DNA from: Treponema sp.
GTDB taxonomy: Bacteria > Spirochaetota > Spirochaetia > Treponematales > Breznakiellaceae
DNA: 8,275 nucleotides
Assembly (NCBI GenBank): GCA_031261385.1
Contig: JAISJS010000091.1
Span: forward strand, 1-8,275
Direction of reading: 5' to 3'
Shown: positions 7,207 through 8,275 of the stretch, piece after piece
Position numbering within the stretch: position 1 is the first letter of the stretch
Layout: each line of letters begins with the position of its first letter
Notes under the pieces: model-generated
Seen by the model: the letters and a program-made list of their open reading frames with translations, nothing else
Told to the model about the DNA's origin: nothing
Databases searched by the model: none
Translations under genes and position numbers: made by a program

Positions 7207-7231
7207 GGGCTGCGTAAAATTTACACAGCCC
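7207..7231. promoter_or_regulatory. 25-base palindrome, probable operator of the LysR-type regulator
   Basis: Arms GGGCTGCGTAAA (7207-7218) and TTTACACAGCCC (7220-7231) flank a central A at 7219; 11 of 12 positions pair, the exception being C7213 against A7225. Nested T-N11-A spacings (T7211 to A7223, T7215 to A7227) fit the classic LTTR box. The centre lies about 70 bases before the likely transcription start of gene D, the usual place of an LTTR recognition site, and about 84 bases before the regulator's own start, allowing autoregulation. As RNA it could fold into a hairpin, but no gene reads into it and no U tract follows directly, so an operator is favoured over a terminator. Confidence 0.7.
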
Positions 7232-7253
7232 ATCCCTTTTGTCAAGATTTCCT

Positions 7254-7282
7254 TTGCGGTTTGCCAAATTCGGCGCTACTAT
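7254..7282 (+). promoter_or_regulatory. Candidate promoter of gene D
   Basis: TTGCGG (7254-7259) and TACTAT (7277-7282) are 17 bases apart, each a partial match to sigma-70 boxes. The predicted start is near 7289, leaving a short leader that carries AGGAG at 7301-7305. The -35 is poor, as expected where an LTTR bound at 7207-7231 activates. An alternative -35, TTGTCA, near 7239-7244 has no good -10 at proper spacing. Confidence 0.35.
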
Positions 7283-7312
7283 TGTCTATCCATATTCTTG
7301 AGGAGAACCGCC

Positions 7313-8275
7313 ATGACTGAAAAAGAAAACGTGATGAAGGCGCTGAAGGGCGAAACCCCCGCATGGGTGCCGCGCTTTACCTTCTTTCCTGACCCCTACG
7401 CGACCCGCCCCATGCCGATCGCCGGGGTGATGCCCATGTACCTGCCCTTCAAGCCCTCGCCGGCGGGGGGCTTCATCGACGAGTTCGGCGTGGAGTACGT
7501 CCCCACCACCGAGACCGGCGGCGCCATGCTCCCAAAGCCCGGCGTCTTTATCCTGGACGACATCACCAAGTGGCGGGACGTGATCAAGACCCCGGACCTT
7601 TCGGGGATCAACTGGGAGGAGGTGGCGAAAAAGGCGCTGGAAAACTCCAAGGTGGACCGGGCCCAGTCGGCGCTGTCCTTCGGCGGCAACGCGGGCTTCT
7701 TCCAGCAGCTCATGGCCTTCATGGGCTTCAACGACGGCCTGATCGCCCTGGTGGAGGAGCCGGAGGAAGTGAAGGCACTCTTTGAGTACCTCTGCGACTA
7801 CTACTACGCCGTGGCGAGCAACCTTATCGACTACCTCAAGCCGGACATTTACAGCATCGGGGACGACACCGCCACCGCCAACAACCCCTTTATCTCGGTG
7901 GAACTGTTCAAGGAGGTGATTAAGCCCTTCCACGCCCGGATCGCCAAGCTCGGCATAGAGCGGGGGCTGCCCATCATCATGCACGACTGCGGGCGCTGCG
8001 AGGACTTTATCGAGGACTGGCGCGACTACGGCGTGACCGCCTGGAACCCCGCGCAGGTGACCAACGATCTTGCGGGGATCAAGAAAAAGTACGGCAACAG
8101 CCTGGTGCTCATGGGCTGCTGGGACTCCCAGGGCCCGGCGGGCTGGCCCGGCGCGCCGGAACAGCTGGTGCGCCAGGCGGTCCGCGACGTCATCGACAAA
8201 TACGGCCCCGGCGGCGGCTACATGTTCCTCGGCAGCACCTACGGGCCCGTGGGCGACGAGGAGCTTGCCAACCGC
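7313..8275 (+). CDS. Uroporphyrinogen decarboxylase/MtaA-superfamily protein (paralog D), 3' end beyond window
   Basis: Translation from ATG 7313 (AGGAG at 7301-7305) stays open for 321 codons to the window edge, so perhaps 20-40 residues are missing. MTEKENVMKALKGETPAWVP is the family start, and HemE's RQAG is absent. GDDTATANNPFISVELF (183-199) is the D-D segment, here with Thr-Ala-Thr-Ala instead of W-x-x-Q. MHDCGRC (223-229) supplies His224 and Cys226 (H-x-C-G) plus Cys229. MGCWDSQG (267-274) adds Cys269, which the other three paralogs lack at that turn. The C-terminal strand GGYMFLGSTYG has no cysteine. The gene is strikingly GC-rich (41 of 60 bases at 7441-7500) with mostly G/C third positions, unlike the adjacent regulator (19 of 60 at 6661-6720). 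It is divergent from the LysR gene and is probably the first gene of a second transcription unit running off the window. Confidence 0.85.
   Translation, partial: MTEKENVMKALKGETPAWVPRFTFFPDPYATRPMPIAGVMPMYLPFKPSPAGGFIDEFGVEYVPTTETGGAMLPKPGVFILDDITKWRDVIKTPDLSGINWEEVAKKALENSKVDRAQSALSFGGNAGFFQQLMAFMGFNDGLIALVEEPEEVKALFEYLCDYYYAVASNLIDYLKPDIYSIGDDTATANNPFISVELFKEVIKPFHARIAKLGIERGLPIIMHDCGRCEDFIEDWRDYGVTAWNPAQVTNDLAGIKKKYGNSLVLMGCWDSQGPAGWPGAPEQLVRQAVRDVIDKYGPGGGYMFLGSTYGPVGDEELANR

Noticed and set aside
7207..7245. Palindrome read as an intrinsic terminator
   Set aside because: No gene on either strand is transcribed into it in the correct sense, and ATCCCTTTTG is not an immediate U tract.
7136..7267. 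44-codon N-terminal extension of the LysR-type protein from a TTG
   Set aside because: The LTTR family begins at MTSLQIDYF; the extension has no conserved features and would cover the operator and divergent promoter.
7286..7984. Long minus-strand open frame (232 codons) opposite gene D
   Set aside because: It is a shadow caused by the high GC of gene D: low-complexity His/Val/Gly/Glu-rich translation, no ribosome site, no family resemblance, while D itself carries clear superfamily motifs.
1..8275. CRISPR array, tRNA/rRNA, insertion sequence or integrase
   Set aside because: No spaced direct repeats, no cloverleaf or rRNA-like stretch and no transposase or recombinase motif were seen in either strand.

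Overview
The window looks like part of the chromosome of a strictly anaerobic, gut- or sediment-type bacterium. Spirochaetota (termite-gut treponeme type) or Clostridia-like organisms are my best guesses, because stacks of HemE/MtaA-like (COG0407) paralogs are common there, but nothing in the sequence fixes the taxon. Genes have strong AGGAG-type ribosome sites. Base composition is mosaic: the left edge (peptidase fragment) and right edge (last methyltransferase-like gene) are about 60% GC or more in the stretches I counted, while everything between is about 32-47%.

Layout, left to right. At 1-302 is the N-terminal 100 codons of an M3-family oligoendopeptidase (PepF-like) on the minus strand, cut by the window edge. 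At 352-1779 (minus) is an orphan P-loop ATPase with a C-terminal winged-helix-like end. A strong rho-independent hairpin at about 1815-1847 separates it from a compact minus-strand operon. In transcription order (right to left) that operon reads: UroD/MtaA-like protein C (6144-5149), UroD/MtaA-like protein B (5114-4059), a 12-helix MFS transporter (4062-2857) and UroD/MtaA-like protein A (2860-1850). The last three are joined by two 4-base ATGA overlaps. Upstream, also on the minus strand, is a LysR-type regulator (7135-6260). It faces a fourth, high-GC UroD/MtaA-like gene D (7313 to beyond the right edge, plus strand) across a 177-base divergent promoter region holding a 25-base near-perfect palindrome.

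Taken together, the window is best read as a LysR-controlled uptake-and-processing locus. The MFS protein would move a small substrate or product, and several divergent members of the uroporphyrinogen decarboxylase/methylcobamide methyltransferase superfamily would act on it. None of the four has the RQAG N-terminal motif of true HemE, so haem synthesis is unlikely. Three of the four keep an H-x-C-G motif resembling the zinc site of MtaA-type methyltransferases, but I see no counterpart of the C-terminal cysteine ligand. No corrinoid protein, MtaB-type methyltransferase or reductive activator lies in the window, so a demethylation role is inference only. The substrate is unknown.
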